Positions 16,207-24,894 of a stretch of 64,000 bases of DNA are shown here, in pieces (positions within the stretch are counted from its first letter, which is position 1; every line of letters begins with the position of its first letter). The DNA is taken from NCBI GenBank assembly GCA_012728315.1, contig JAAYFI010000007.1, positions 17,120 to 81,119 of the forward strand. Direction: 5' to 3'. A program made the position numbers and the translations under genes. This stretch comes from Gammaproteobacteria bacterium (GTDB taxonomy: Bacteria; Pseudomonadota; Gammaproteobacteria; Pseudomonadales; Pseudomonadaceae). The notes below the pieces were generated by a model. It saw only the letters and a program-made list of their open reading frames with translations. It was not told the DNA's origin and ran no database searches.

Positions 16207-17559
16207 ATGAGTTTAAATGATCAATGGATGCAGCGTGATTTAGCCGTGCTATGGCATCCCTGCACACAAATGAAAGACCACGAAAAATTACCTTTAGTGC
16301 CGATTCGCCGCGCCGAAGGGATTTGGTTGGAAGATTTTGATGGTAACCGCTATTTAGATGCGGTGAGCTCGTGGTGGACCAATATTTTTGGCCACTGCAA
16401 TCCGCGTATTAATGATCGCATTAAGCAGCAACTGGATCAGCTTGAGCACGTGATGCTCGCAGGTTTTAGCCATGCACCCGTGATTGAGCTGTCGGAGCGC
16501 TTAGTGGCGATGACGCCAGAGGGTTTAGATCGCGTTTTTTACGCCGACAATGGCTCATCGGGCATTGAAGTGGCGTTAAAAATGAGCCACCACTATTGGC
16601 TCAATCACGATCAGCCGCAGAAGAAACGTTTTGCCACCATTACCAATGGTTACCACGGTGAAACCCTAGGTACCTTGGCGGTCGGTGATGTCGCGCTCTT
16701 TACCGAAACCTATAAAGCGTTATTGATGGACTGCATTAAGGTGCCGAGCCCAGATTGCTATCACCGTCCCGAAGGGGTGAGTTGGGAAGCGCATTCACGT
16801 TTGATGTTCGAGCATATGCGCCAGACCCTTGCCGAGCATCACCATGAGCTGGCGGCGGTGATTCTGGAGCCCTTGGTGCAAGGTGCCGGTGGTATGCGCA
16901 TGTACCATCCGATTTATCTAACCTTGCTGCGTGAGGCCTGTGATGAATATGGCGTGCATCTGATTGTCGATGAAATTGCCATGGGTTTTGGCCGCACCGG
17001 TACCCTGTTCGCCTGTGAACAAGCCCATATCACTCCAGACTTTTTGATTTTATCTAAAGCGCTGACGGGCGGTTATTTGCCGATGGCGGCGATTCTGACC
17101 ACCAATCAGGTGTATCAAGCGTTTTATGATGAGTACGACACGCTACGCGCGTTTTTACATTCACATACCTATACCGGCAACCCGCTGGCGTGCGCTGCGG
17201 CATTGGCGACCTTGGATATTTTCGCGCAAGATAATGTGATTGAGAAAAACCAAGTGCTAGCCAAATGCATGGGCGATGCCACCAAGCATCTACAAGATCA
17301 TCCGCATGTGGCTGAAGTGCGCCAGACTGGAATGATTTTGGCGATTGAAATGGTCAAAGATAAAGTCACTAAAGAGCCCTTTGCTTGGCAAGAACGTCGT
17401 GGTCTTAAGGTGTTTGAGCATGCCATGGCCAAAGGTGCGCTGCTGCGGCCTTTAGGCAGTGTGGTGTACTTTATTCCGCCTTATGTGATCACACCTGAGC
17501 AAATCCATTGGCTGGCCGAAGTGGCCACTGAAGGCATTGATCTGGCCACCCGCGATTAA
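16207..17559 (+). CDS. bioA: Adenosylmethionine-8-amino-7-oxononanoate transaminase BioA
   Basis: PLP enzyme of biotin synthesis that transfers the SAM amino group to KAPA to make DAPA. The 450-residue class III aminotransferase starts with the BioA motif DLAVLWHPCTQMKDHE; SSWWTNIFGHCNPRI, ADNGSSGIEVALKMS and HTYTGNPLACAAALA are further family blocks. The PLP lysine is Lys284 in SKALTGGYLP. It stands apart from other bio genes, as in Pseudomonas, and is followed by a good terminator. Confidence 0.96.
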   Translation: MSLNDQWMQRDLAVLWHPCTQMKDHEKLPLVPIRRAEGIWLEDFDGNRYLDAVSSWWTNIFGHCNPRINDRIKQQLDQLEHVMLAGFSHAPVIELSERLVAMTPEGLDRVFYADNGSSGIEVALKMSHHYWLNHDQPQKKRFATITNGYHGETLGTLAVGDVALFTETYKALLMDCIKVPSPDCYHRPEGVSWEAHSRLMFEHMRQTLAEHHHELAAVILEPLVQGAGGMRMYHPIYLTLLREACDEYGVHLIVDEIAMGFGRTGTLFACEQAHITPDFLILSKALTGGYLPMAAILTTNQVYQAFYDEYDTLRAFLHSHTYTGNPLACAAALATLDIFAQDNVIEKNQVLAKCMGDATKHLQDHPHVAEVRQTGMILAIEMVKDKVTKEPFAWQERRGLKVFEHAMAKGALLRPLGSVVYFIPPYVITPEQIHWLAEVATEGIDLATRD

Positions 17560-17575
17560 CGGCTAGACGCTCTGT

Positions 17576-17605
17576 AAAAAACCACGCACCATAGCGTGGT
17601 TTTTT
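17576..17605 (+). terminator. Rho-independent terminator after bioA
   Basis: A perfect 12-bp stem (AAAAAACCACGC with GCGTGGTTTTTT) around a six-base loop ends in six T residues. It lies between the bioA stop and the rsmE start, so rsmE needs its own promoter or readthrough. Confidence 0.88.
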
Positions 17606-17622
17606 ATTGTCGGAGTTTAAGC

Positions 17623-18342
17623 ATGTCGCTACCGCGTTTTTTTGTTGCTGCGCCCTTAGCCTTGGGTCTTCATGACTTGCCTGAAGCGCAAGCGCATTAC
17701 CTGAGTCGCGTGCTGCGCTTAAGCGTTGGCGCGGCGGTGCAGTTGTTTGATGGCAGCGGCCAAGAGTTTGTTGCTGAGTTGACTGCTGTTGGTAAAAAGT
17801 CTGTACAGGTTGATGTGCGCGAGCGTTTGGACGGTTTGCCTGAGTCATCTTTACGTATTCACTTAGGCCAAGGTTTATCCCGTGGTGAGCGCATGGATTG
17901 GGCGATTCAAAAAGCTACGGAGTTGGGTGTGGCGGAAATAACGCCGTTGTTCACCGAGCGTTGCGAGGTGCGTCTCAACGATGAACGTGCACAAAAACGT
18001 CTCGAGCATTGGCAACAAATCGCCATTAGCGCCTGTGAGCAATGTGGTCGTTCTCAGGTGCCAGTGATTCATCCACCGCAGTCGCTTAAAGATTGGCAAG
18101 CCCGTGTAGAAGCTGATTTGAAACTGGTGCTGCATCCTGTTGCGCAGCCCTTAATAGAGCACCCAAGGCCAAGCCGTTTAGCTTTTTTAATTGGCCCAGA
18201 AGGGGGGTTAACTGAAGCTGAAGTGCAACAAGCAAGCACCTATGGTTTTCAACCTGCGCGTTTGGGGCCGCGGGTGTTACGCACGGAAACCGCACCTGTT
18301 GTTGCCTTAAGTGTGGCGCAACAGTTATGGGGTGATTTTTAA
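17623..18342 (+). CDS. rsmE: 16S rRNA m3U1498 methyltransferase RsmE
   Basis: SPOUT-class methyltransferase that N3-methylates U1498 of 16S rRNA in the assembled small subunit. The 239-residue protein has the N-terminal PUA-like domain (HYLSRVLRLSVGA) and the C-terminal trefoil-knot SAM site in LIGPEGGLTEAEV and LGPRVLRTETAPVVAL. The frame is open from 17596, but that would start inside the bioA terminator; the ATG at 17623 has CGGAG upstream and matches family N-termini (MSLPRFFV). Confidence 0.95.
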   Translation: MSLPRFFVAAPLALGLHDLPEAQAHYLSRVLRLSVGAAVQLFDGSGQEFVAELTAVGKKSVQVDVRERLDGLPESSLRIHLGQGLSRGERMDWAIQKATELGVAEITPLFTERCEVRLNDERAQKRLEHWQQIAISACEQCGRSQVPVIHPPQSLKDWQARVEADLKLVLHPVAQPLIEHPRPSRLAFLIGPEGGLTEAEVQQASTYGFQPARLGPRVLRTETAPVVALSVAQQLWGDF

Positions 18343-18438
18343 ATCAGCTTGTTGGAATGACCGGTGTTGTTAGCCTCTAGATGCAGAGCTTATCAAGCAG
18401 GGTCGGCAAGGGTTGCTCGACACATACACCGAGCGCCC

Positions 18439-18564
18439 TTAGCACACACCCATATCCAGCTGTAAAACAGCTAACCCTGCTTGGGACCAGCCCCAGCATG
18501 CGGCAATAAGTATCACGCTGAGCAGCACTACAGCCCCGGTGATATACAAAGATTTTTTGCTCAT
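18439..18564 (-). CDS. Short membrane peptide gene coupled to the MFS transporter
   Basis: A 41-codon frame begins MSKKSLYITGAVVLLSVILI and ends LAVLQLDMGVC. Its ATG overlaps the stop codon of the upstream transporter gene (ATGA), a typical coupled start. The product would be one transmembrane helix (about 7-24) with a basic N-terminus and a short C-terminal tail ending in Cys. Function is unknown. The ATGA overlap and clean single-helix topology suggest a real gene; I recall similar tiny proteins after MFS genes in pseudomonads but cannot verify this. Confidence 0.5.
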   Translation of the reverse strand: MSKKSLYITGAVVLLSVILIAACWGWSQAGLAVLQLDMGVC

Positions 18565-19787
18565 AGGTCTGTTCCGGCTCGAGAGGTTGGATGCTGAACA
18601 AAGGTGACTGAACGCTCGCGAATGGGCAAGTTAAGCAGTGCGGCAATCACGCTTAATACAATGGAGAGCTGCCAAACCAGCGAGTAACTACCGGTTTGAT
18701 CATAGACCAAACCGCCCAGCCAGCCACCTAAAAATGAGCCCAGCTGATGGAATAAAAATACTATTCCAGCCAGCATAGATAAATGCTTAACACCAAACAG
18801 AGTCGCGATGGTGCCATTGGTCAGTGGTACTGTGGATAACCAGAGTAAGCCCATCGCCACTGCAAAGGCATAGGCGGAGAAGGTACTCAGTGGTAAATAA
18901 AAGAATAGAGTAATAACAATAGCGCGTAAAAAGTATAAAGCCGCTAGTAAGTGCGGTTTTGCATAACGCCCACCCAGCCAGCCGGCGATCCACGTACCGG
19001 CAATATTAAACAGGCCCACTAAGGCTAAAACCATGGTGCCAGCTTGGGCTGGCAGTTGCCGGTCCAGTAAGTAAGCTGGGATATGGATACCAATAAAGAC
19101 CACTTGGAAGCCGCACACAAAAAAACCTAAAGACAGTAACCAAAAATCATGATGAGCGGCGACCTGCTTTAATACGCTGCTCAATGGCAGCTTGGCGCTA
19201 TCTTCAACAAGGTTGCTGAGATTCTCGTTCAGCATGCACGATAAAGGCAGTAATAAGACAATCAGTGCGGCGCAGACTAATAAAGCCGTTGACCAGCCAA
19301 ATAATTCCAATAAGCTTAAAGTGCCCGGTAGCATCACAAATTGACCAAAAGAACCGGCGGCACTGGCGATACCCATGGCCATGCTGCGCTTTTCAGGTGC
19401 AACTGAGCGACCCACGGCCGAGAGTAAAACTGCAAAAGACGTTCCTGATAAGCCCAAACCAATCAACAGGCCTGTGCTTAAGAAGAGCGCGGTAGGCGTA
19501 TTGGCATGGGCCATCAACAACAAACCTAAGGCGTAGGCTATGGCGCTTAGAAATACTGTTCGCTTAACCCCGTAGCGATCAGCAAAAGCACCGACAAAGG
19601 GCTGTACAACGCCCCAGATTAAGTTTTGCACGGCAATCGCAAAGGCGAAAATTTCGCGCCCCCAGCCAAACTCATGCGTCATGGGTTGTAAAAACAGACC
19701 AAAGGCATGGCGGATACCCAATGACAGGGCCAGTACAATTGAACTGCCAAGCATGAGTAACAGAGCATTGCGTGCAGTTTGATTCAT
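18561..19787 (-). CDS. Major facilitator superfamily transporter
   Basis: Inner-membrane permease with about twelve hydrophobic helices in 408 residues. LSLGIRHAFGLFLQPMTHEFGWGRE and QNLIWGVVQPFVGAFADRYG match the oxalate/formate-antiporter-like MFS branch common in Pseudomonas, including the motif-A-like GAFADRYGVKR between helices 2 and 3. Substrate is unknown; a monocarboxylate or drug is possible. It is divergent from lysO, with a 211-bp gap, and its stop overlaps the start of a 41-codon gene. Confidence 0.85.
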   Translation of the reverse strand: MNQTARNALLLMLGSSIVLALSLGIRHAFGLFLQPMTHEFGWGREIFAFAIAVQNLIWGVVQPFVGAFADRYGVKRTVFLSAIAYALGLLLMAHANTPTALFLSTGLLIGLGLSGTSFAVLLSAVGRSVAPEKRSMAMGIASAAGSFGQFVMLPGTLSLLELFGWSTALLVCAALIVLLLPLSCMLNENLSNLVEDSAKLPLSSVLKQVAAHHDFWLLSLGFFVCGFQVVFIGIHIPAYLLDRQLPAQAGTMVLALVGLFNIAGTWIAGWLGGRYAKPHLLAALYFLRAIVITLFFYLPLSTFSAYAFAVAMGLLWLSTVPLTNGTIATLFGVKHLSMLAGIVFLFHQLGSFLGGWLGGLVYDQTGSYSLVWQLSIVLSVIAALLNLPIRERSVTFVQHPTSRAGTDL

Positions 19788-19998
19788 CGCAACTCGGCTT
19801 GAATGGGGTGAATGAGGCTTAGCATAAACGAGTCAGTGCTTCGCTATCTATAGGTTAATGGGGGCTAGCAATGCATTTAAGTTAAGGGCTGTAGCAGGCT
19901 AACCCTCAATAAATAACTGCGCCTGATAGGCCCTTTTGCAGGGGAATGCACTAAACTAGCGCGTAATTTTTCCTATCTTGATCCCTAAGGGGCCGTTT

Positions 19999-20931
19999 GT
20001 GTCTGCTGTTTTGCATAATATTTTATCCTCTGTGTTGCCTATTTTGCTGTTTTTAGTGGGCGGTTATGCTGTAGGCAAAGTGTTGAATCCCTTTATTGTG
20101 CATAAGGCAGTTAAAGGCATCACGCCTGTGGTGTGGATTATTCTTTTTGTGATTGGTCTTGAGTCTGGCGAAGCCTTTAGCTCTTTGGCTGCAGGACTGA
20201 GCATTCTTAAACATGCCTCCCTCTATGCTGTCACTATTAGTGCTGTGGTTTTTGTCCTGATTATGCCGTTTAACCGCAAACCTGTTGCCAGTGATAATGA
20301 GCCTAATTCATGGGCTGCACTTTGGCACCCGATCAAAGAGTGTTTAATCGCTTTTAGCTTAGTGTTGCTGGGGGCTTTTTTCTATCGACTGCACTGGCAT
20401 GAGAATCAATTGGGCGAAGTGGCTTTCAATATTTCTTATTGGCTGTATGTGCTGCTATTGCTGATTGGTATGGATTTGGCGCAAGTGTCCATTAGCCGCT
20501 CATGGCTGGCACCGCGGGTCTTATTGATTCCTTTATTGGTGATGGTCGGCTCAATGGTGGCAGGGGTGTTCATCAGCGTGCTAACGGGTGAGAAGCTGGC
20601 TGTAGCTTTAGCACTGAGTACGGGCTTTGGCTGGTTTAGTTTATCAGGCGCCTTAGCTGGGCAGTATTTAGGTGATGCCTACGGCAGTGTTGCCTTGCTT
20701 AACGATCTAATGCGTGAGCTGATTGGGTTGAGCGTAGTCTTTATTTTAGGGCGTAATTATGCCAACAGCAGTGTGGGCGTCTGCGCGGCGACGGCCATGG
20801 ATACCACGCTGCCTTTTGTGCGCAAAGCTTGTAATTATGAATATGTACCAACGGCAATTATCAGTGGTTTAGTTCTGACTGTTGCAGCGCCGTTCTTTAT
20901 GTTGTTTTTTCTCAGCCTTGCAACTGTTTAA
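19999..20931 (+). CDS. lysO: Lysine exporter LysO (YbjE family)
   Basis: Inner-membrane L-lysine exporter that also gives resistance to the toxic analogue thialysine. The C-terminal half has LSTGFGWFSLSGALAGQYLG, NDLMRELIGLSVVFILGR and CAATAMDTTLPFVRKA, closely following E. coli YbjE. About eight to ten helices. The start is taken as the GTG at 19999 with AAGGGG in front, giving 310 residues; a TTG seven codons upstream is less likely. No lysine riboswitch is apparent upstream. Confidence 0.85.
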   Translation: MSAVLHNILSSVLPILLFLVGGYAVGKVLNPFIVHKAVKGITPVVWIILFVIGLESGEAFSSLAAGLSILKHASLYAVTISAVVFVLIMPFNRKPVASDNEPNSWAALWHPIKECLIAFSLVLLGAFFYRLHWHENQLGEVAFNISYWLYVLLLLIGMDLAQVSISRSWLAPRVLLIPLLVMVGSMVAGVFISVLTGEKLAVALALSTGFGWFSLSGALAGQYLGDAYGSVALLNDLMRELIGLSVVFILGRNYANSSVGVCAATAMDTTLPFVRKACNYEYVPTAIISGLVLTVAAPFFMLFFLSLATV

Positions 20932-20955
20932 GCTCAGCATAGAGTTTTTTGCAGA

Positions 20956-23247
20956 CTAAGCTTTAACGGTTAGGCTATCGCTCAGCAGTTGGGTGAAAGC
21001 CTCTGTAGGCATGGGGCGACCAAACCAGTAACCCTGACCGAGTGCGCAGTTTTGTAGCTGTAGAAAGCGCATCTGCTCCGCGGTTTCAATGCCTTCCGCT
21101 TGCACCTCAAGGCCGATGCTGCTGCCCAGTGCTAAAATCGCCCGAACAATGGCAATATCTTCAATATCGCTGGGTAAGTTGTTGATAAAGCTTTGATCGA
21201 TTTTAAGCTTATGAACCGGTAATGATTTTAAGCGTGCTAAAGATGAGTAACCGGTACCAAAGTCGTCAATGGCTAAACGTATACCTAATTTGCGTAAATC
21301 TTTAAGCGTTTTATCAGCGCTATCAGGGTCATCCATCACCGCGCTTTCGGTGACTTCGAGTTCTAAGTGTTGTGGATTAATGCCGGTATCCTGCAGCACC
21401 TGGGCTACGGTGTGAGGCAGGTTTGGGTTCGAGAGTGAGCGGCTCGAAATATTCACGGCAATAAAGTCCAGCGGTAAGTCCTGTTCCTGCCAGGTCTGTA
21501 TTTGCATGCAAGCCTGGCGCAATACCCACTCATCAATACGCATAATCAAGCCGTTTTCTTCGGCAATAGGAATAAAGTCATTGGGCGGTATTAGACCGCG
21601 TTCTGGATGATTCCAACGCACTAACGCCTCACCGCCGACCAGCTTATGCGCTTCCATGGTATAGACGGGCTGATAATAAAGCTCTAAGGCATTGTCGTCT
21701 AAAGCTTGGCGTAACTCACTGGCAATGCGCAGGCGTTGCAGTGCTTGCGCCGTGAGTTCGCTTGAGTAAAAGGCAAAGGTTTCGCGTCCGCTGGCTTTGG
21801 CTTTGCTTAGAGCTGAGTCGGCATTGCGCATCACTTCTTCAGCAGTGCTGCCGGCTCTTGGATACATGCAGATACCAATGCTCGCACTAATAAAGAGCTG
21901 GTTATTGTTGATGGTAAAAGGTTGTTTAGTTTCTTGGATAATGTAGTGAGCCATGGCCGCGGCTTTTTCTGGTGTGTTGATCGATTCACAAATAACAACG
22001 AATTCGTCAGCACCGGTGCGCGCTAAAGTTGTGCTCTGATTTTTAAGAATCTTAGCCATGCGCTGGGCGACAGCTTGGAGTAATTGATCACCTAAACTAT
22101 GGCCCAGACTTTCATTGATGTTTTTAAAGTGATCTAAGTCGATTAGAAAAACGGTGCTGTCTTTTTCTTGCTCAATTGAGGTGCGCAAAGATGTTTTTAA
22201 CCGCTCATAGAGCTGCGAGCGGTTAGTGAGCCCCGTGAGTTGGTCGTAATGTGCTAAATAACTCAGTTCAGATTGTGAATCTTTGAGGGTGGAGATATCT
22301 GAGAACACGGCAACGTTGTAAGCGACAAAGCCGTTTTCATCACGAATTAAGCGAATTGTTTGGTACTGCGGCAAGACTTCCCCAGTTTTGCGGCGGTTCC
22401 AAATCTCCCCACTCCATTGACCGTTTTTTTCTAATGCGCTCCACAGTGATTGATAAAACTCAGGGCTGTGGCGACCCGACTTAAACATACGTGGTGTTTG
22501 CCCAAGGACCTCTTCCGGACTGTAGCCGGTGATCTTACTGAATGCAGGGTTGATATGCACAATGGTATTGGTGTGGTCGGTAATCAGTACGCCTTCATGG
22601 GTACTTTCAAAAACGGCATTGGCTTGTTGTAACTGCTCTTCAGTGCCGCGCTGTGCGGTGATGTCTTGAGCGATCCCAATAAAACGCACGGGCACACCTT
22701 GTGCGTTTTTGATCAGGCGACCATGGGAACGAATCCAGCGGGGACTGTTATCTTTGTGCAGCATGCGGTAGGTGCTATCGTAATTGCCATCACCTTCAGC
22801 AATAAAACGGGTGACATTGCGATAAATGCGTTCGCGCTCTTCCGGTAATAGGCGGTTTTGCCAAGCCTGTTGATTGTTGCCGAACTCTTGCTGAGTGAAA
22901 CCTAAGATGTCGCAGTAGGTGCTGGAGAAAAAAACGTCTTGTTGCTCGTTAAGACTCCAATCCCATAAGCCTTTTTGACCTGCATCAAGAGCCAGTTTCA
23001 GGCGCTCTAGGCTGATTTGCGCATCGGCTTGTTGCAGATTTTTTTGTTTGTCGTATTGGCGTAAGGCCAGAAGCCAATACAGTGTTGATAGCGCAGCAAA
23101 GATTAAAATATGGATAAACAACGCCGAGGTCGTGGCTTGTGATTTAGGCGCTGAGGCCGTTTGCAAAATATAGTTGGCCAGCAACCAGCCTAGAGTAAGC
23201 AGTGCGTAAATTGAAAAATATTTTAATAGGGCTCGCTTAAGCTTCAT
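20956..23247 (-). CDS. PAS-PAS-GGDEF-EAL c-di-GMP protein, likely phosphodiesterase
   Basis: The 763-residue membrane protein has two N-terminal transmembrane helices (about 12-32, 43-62) with almost no periplasmic part, two PAS domains (about 85-200 and 205-325), a GGDEF domain (about 335-495) and an EAL domain (about 505-755). The GGDEF signature is degenerate (TGADEF), so diguanylate cyclase activity is doubtful. The EAL domain looks intact: GGEALVRWNHPERG, VNISSRSLSNP, ELEVTESAVMDD, LAIDDFGTGYSSL and KIDQSFI. Hydrolysis of c-di-GMP in response to a cytoplasmic PAS signal is therefore the best guess. It stands alone, upstream of the tRNA-Phe terminator. Confidence 0.9.
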   Translation of the reverse strand: MKLKRALLKYFSIYALLTLGWLLANYILQTASAPKSQATTSALFIHILIFAALSTLYWLLALRQYDKQKNLQQADAQISLERLKLALDAGQKGLWDWSLNEQQDVFFSSTYCDILGFTQQEFGNNQQAWQNRLLPEERERIYRNVTRFIAEGDGNYDSTYRMLHKDNSPRWIRSHGRLIKNAQGVPVRFIGIAQDITAQRGTEEQLQQANAVFESTHEGVLITDHTNTIVHINPAFSKITGYSPEEVLGQTPRMFKSGRHSPEFYQSLWSALEKNGQWSGEIWNRRKTGEVLPQYQTIRLIRDENGFVAYNVAVFSDISTLKDSQSELSYLAHYDQLTGLTNRSQLYERLKTSLRTSIEQEKDSTVFLIDLDHFKNINESLGHSLGDQLLQAVAQRMAKILKNQSTTLARTGADEFVVICESINTPEKAAAMAHYIIQETKQPFTINNNQLFISASIGICMYPRAGSTAEEVMRNADSALSKAKASGRETFAFYSSELTAQALQRLRIASELRQALDDNALELYYQPVYTMEAHKLVGGEALVRWNHPERGLIPPNDFIPIAEENGLIMRIDEWVLRQACMQIQTWQEQDLPLDFIAVNISSRSLSNPNLPHTVAQVLQDTGINPQHLELEVTESAVMDDPDSADKTLKDLRKLGIRLAIDDFGTGYSSLARLKSLPVHKLKIDQSFINNLPSDIEDIAIVRAILALGSSIGLEVQAEGIETAEQMRFLQLQNCALGQGYWFGRPMPTEAFTQLLSDSLTVKA

Positions 23248-23376
23248 GGGTTCCGAAAGCTCAAAATGGGATGTTGTTCACATTGTATACTGATTTAGTG
23301 CCAAGTAAGGCGTTTAAAGAAAATCCATAGGAAAAATAAGATAATTTTCTGATTATTATCAGTATAAAATTTGAGC

Positions 23377-23407
23377 AAAAAAAAACTCATCCAAATTGGA
23401 TGAGTTT
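23377..23407 (-). terminator. Terminator of tRNA-Phe
   Basis: On the minus strand a stem AAACTCATCC/GGATGAGTTT closes a loop of five bases and is followed by nine T residues. It lies 9 bp after the tRNA CCA end. Confidence 0.88.
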
Positions 23408-23415
23408 CTTAGATA

Positions 23416-23491
23416 TGGTGCCCGGAGACGGAATCGAACCGCCGACACGGGGATTTTCAATCCCCTGCTCTACCGACTGAGCTATCCGGGC
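23416..23491 (-). tRNA. tRNA-Phe (anticodon GAA)
   Basis: The minus strand reads GCCCGGATAGCTCAGTCGG at the 5' end, forms a complete cloverleaf with anticodon loop TTGAAAA (GAA), has the T-arm GGTTCGATTCC and ends with encoded CCA pairing GCCCGGA with TCCGGGC. Total 76 nt. It has its own promoter and terminator. Confidence 0.98.
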
Positions 23492-23504
23492 TCAACGGGG
23501 CGTA

Positions 23505-23533
23505 ATTAAATAGATTTAAATGCACCCTGTCAA
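23505..23533 (-). promoter_or_regulatory. Sigma-70 promoter of tRNA-Phe
   Basis: Consensus -35 TTGACA (23528-23533), a 17-bp spacer and -10 TTTAAT (23505-23510) precede the tRNA, with a start expected near 23498. The region after the -10 is G+C-rich (GCCCCG), as in stringently controlled stable-RNA promoters. Confidence 0.85.
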
Positions 23534-23555
23534 GCATATTGTTAAAAATAGTTTT

Positions 23556-23828
23556 TTATTGGCTCGGCGGAACATAGCCTTCGGCCTTGGCAAACTCTTC
23601 ACCAGCAAAGAATTTATCCATTTCAGTCATGATAAATTTACGGTCATCGGCGTTCATCATATTCAGATGGCGTTCATTAATTAGCATGGTCTGATGGGTT
23701 TGCCATTCGTCCCAAGCTTGCTGTGAAATATTGTTATAGATGTCTTCACCTTTACTGCCAGGAAAAGGCGGGCGCGCTAAACCAGCGAGTTCTTGCTGAT
23801 GTTTACGGCACATAACCATACGAGTCAT
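23556..23828 (-). CDS. yggX: YggX family Fe(2+)-trafficking / oxidative damage protection protein
   Basis: Small cytoplasmic protein that protects iron-sulfur enzymes from oxidative damage and may move Fe(2+). The 90 residues match the family throughout: [17 protein letters not shown] with the conserved Cys7, [30 protein letters not shown] and [16 protein letters not shown]. It starts one base after the mutY stop; mutY-yggX is a conserved pair in gammaproteobacteria, which makes sense because MutY carries a 4Fe-4S cluster. Confidence 0.96.
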   Translation of the reverse strand: MTRMVMCRKHQQELAGLARPPFPGSKGEDIYNNISQQAWDEWQTHQTMLINERHLNMMNADDRKFIMTEMDKFFAGEEFAKAEGYVPPSQ

Positions 23829-23829
23829 C

Positions 23830-24894
23830 TTAAATCTCCTGTTGCAACTGCATAAATGCGCGTTGAAGCAGCTCTTTGACGGGCGCTGCTAAACCTAGGC
23901 GCGGAGGGTTGAGAAGGTTATACCAGAGCGTATTGCTTTCTGCTACGCCAAACGCGGGTGCGCCTTGTACGCGTATCAGCCAGGGCTCGATATCTAAGTG
24001 GAAGTGGCTAAAGGTGTGGCGCAGGGGTGTTAAGCGCTGTTGCTGTTGGCTGTTCAATTGATAGCGCTGCAAGAGCGGAGCGAGTGAATGGATGTCGTTG
24101 AGTTCAGGAAGGCTCCATAAGCCACCCCAGAGCCCTTCACTGGGGCGCTGCGATAAAAGGATGGCATTGTCTTGGTTGGCAAGCAGCAACATGGCTACGC
24201 GCCTTACAGGCAGCTCCTTGCGGGGGCGTGGTACCGGCAGCACATGCTGCTGGCCGTTAGCAAAAGCCAAACAGCCGCTTTGCACTGGGCAGTCTGTGCA
24301 ATTGGGTTGCTTGCGCGTGCAGAGAGTGGCGCCTAAATCCATCATGGCTTGGGTGTAATGGGCGACATTGTGTTGCGGGGTCAACTGCTCAGCAAGCTGC
24401 CAAAGGCGTTTAGTGGCTTGGCTGGCGCCTGGATAGCTGGTTTCTGCACTATAACGCGCTAACACCCGTTTTACATTGCCATCTAAAATCGGCGCGCGTA
24501 GCCCCATGCTTAAACTGGCAATTGCGCCTGCCGTGGAAGGGCCGATACCCGGTAAACTGGCTAAAATTTCAGCGCTACGTGGAAACTCGCCGGCATAGGT
24601 TGTGCAGATCAACTGAGCTGTTTTGTGCAAGTTGCGGGCGCGCGTGTAATAGCCTAAGCCAGTCCAGAGATGCAGCACCTCATCCAGCGGTGCTGCGGCG
24701 AGCGCTTGCACGTTAGGTAAGGCATGCATAAAGCGCGCAAAATAGTCCAGCACGGTGCTGACCTGAGTTTGCTGCAACATAATCTCTGAAACCCAGACGC
24801 GATAAGGCGAGGTATCTTGCTGCCAGGGTAAGTCTTTACGCCCATGTTGGGCATACCAAGCAACCACCGCCGAGCCAAATGCTTCTGGACTCAT
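23830..24894 (-). CDS. mutY: A/G-specific adenine glycosylase MutY
   Basis: Base-excision repair enzyme removing adenine mispaired with 8-oxoguanine. In 354 residues: catalytic Glu37 in [12 protein letters not shown], helix-hairpin-helix [13 protein letters not shown] with catalytic Asp138 in [10 protein letters not shown], the 4Fe-4S ligands Cys192, Cys199, Cys202 and Cys208, and a C-terminal NUDIX-like 8-oxoG recognition domain (about 230-345). It overlaps asmA by 4 bp and precedes yggX. Confidence 0.97.
   Translation of the reverse strand: MSPEAFGSAVVAWYAQHGRKDLPWQQDTSPYRVWVSEIMLQQTQVSTVLDYFARFMHALPNVQALAAAPLDEVLHLWTGLGYYTRARNLHKTAQLICTTYAGEFPRSAEILASLPGIGPSTAGAIASLSMGLRAPILDGNVKRVLARYSAETSYPGASQATKRLWQLAEQLTPQHNVAHYTQAMMDLGATLCTRKQPNCTDCPVQSGCLAFANGQQHVLPVPRPRKELPVRRVAMLLLANQDNAILLSQRPSEGLWGGLWSLPELNDIHSLAPLLQRYQLNSQQQQRLTPLRHTFSHFHLDIEPWLIRVQGAPAFGVAESNTLWYNLLNPPRLGLAAPVKELLQRAFMQLQQEI

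Noticed and set aside
18377..18646. Minus-strand frame of 89 codons over the end of the MFS gene
   Set aside because: Most of it lies out of frame inside the transporter gene and its composition is not protein-like. The coupled 41-codon frame in the same place is a better candidate.
19788..19998. Lysine riboswitch ahead of lysO
   Set aside because: The 211-bp divergent gap is too short for a lysine riboswitch plus two promoters, and none of its conserved stems was visible.
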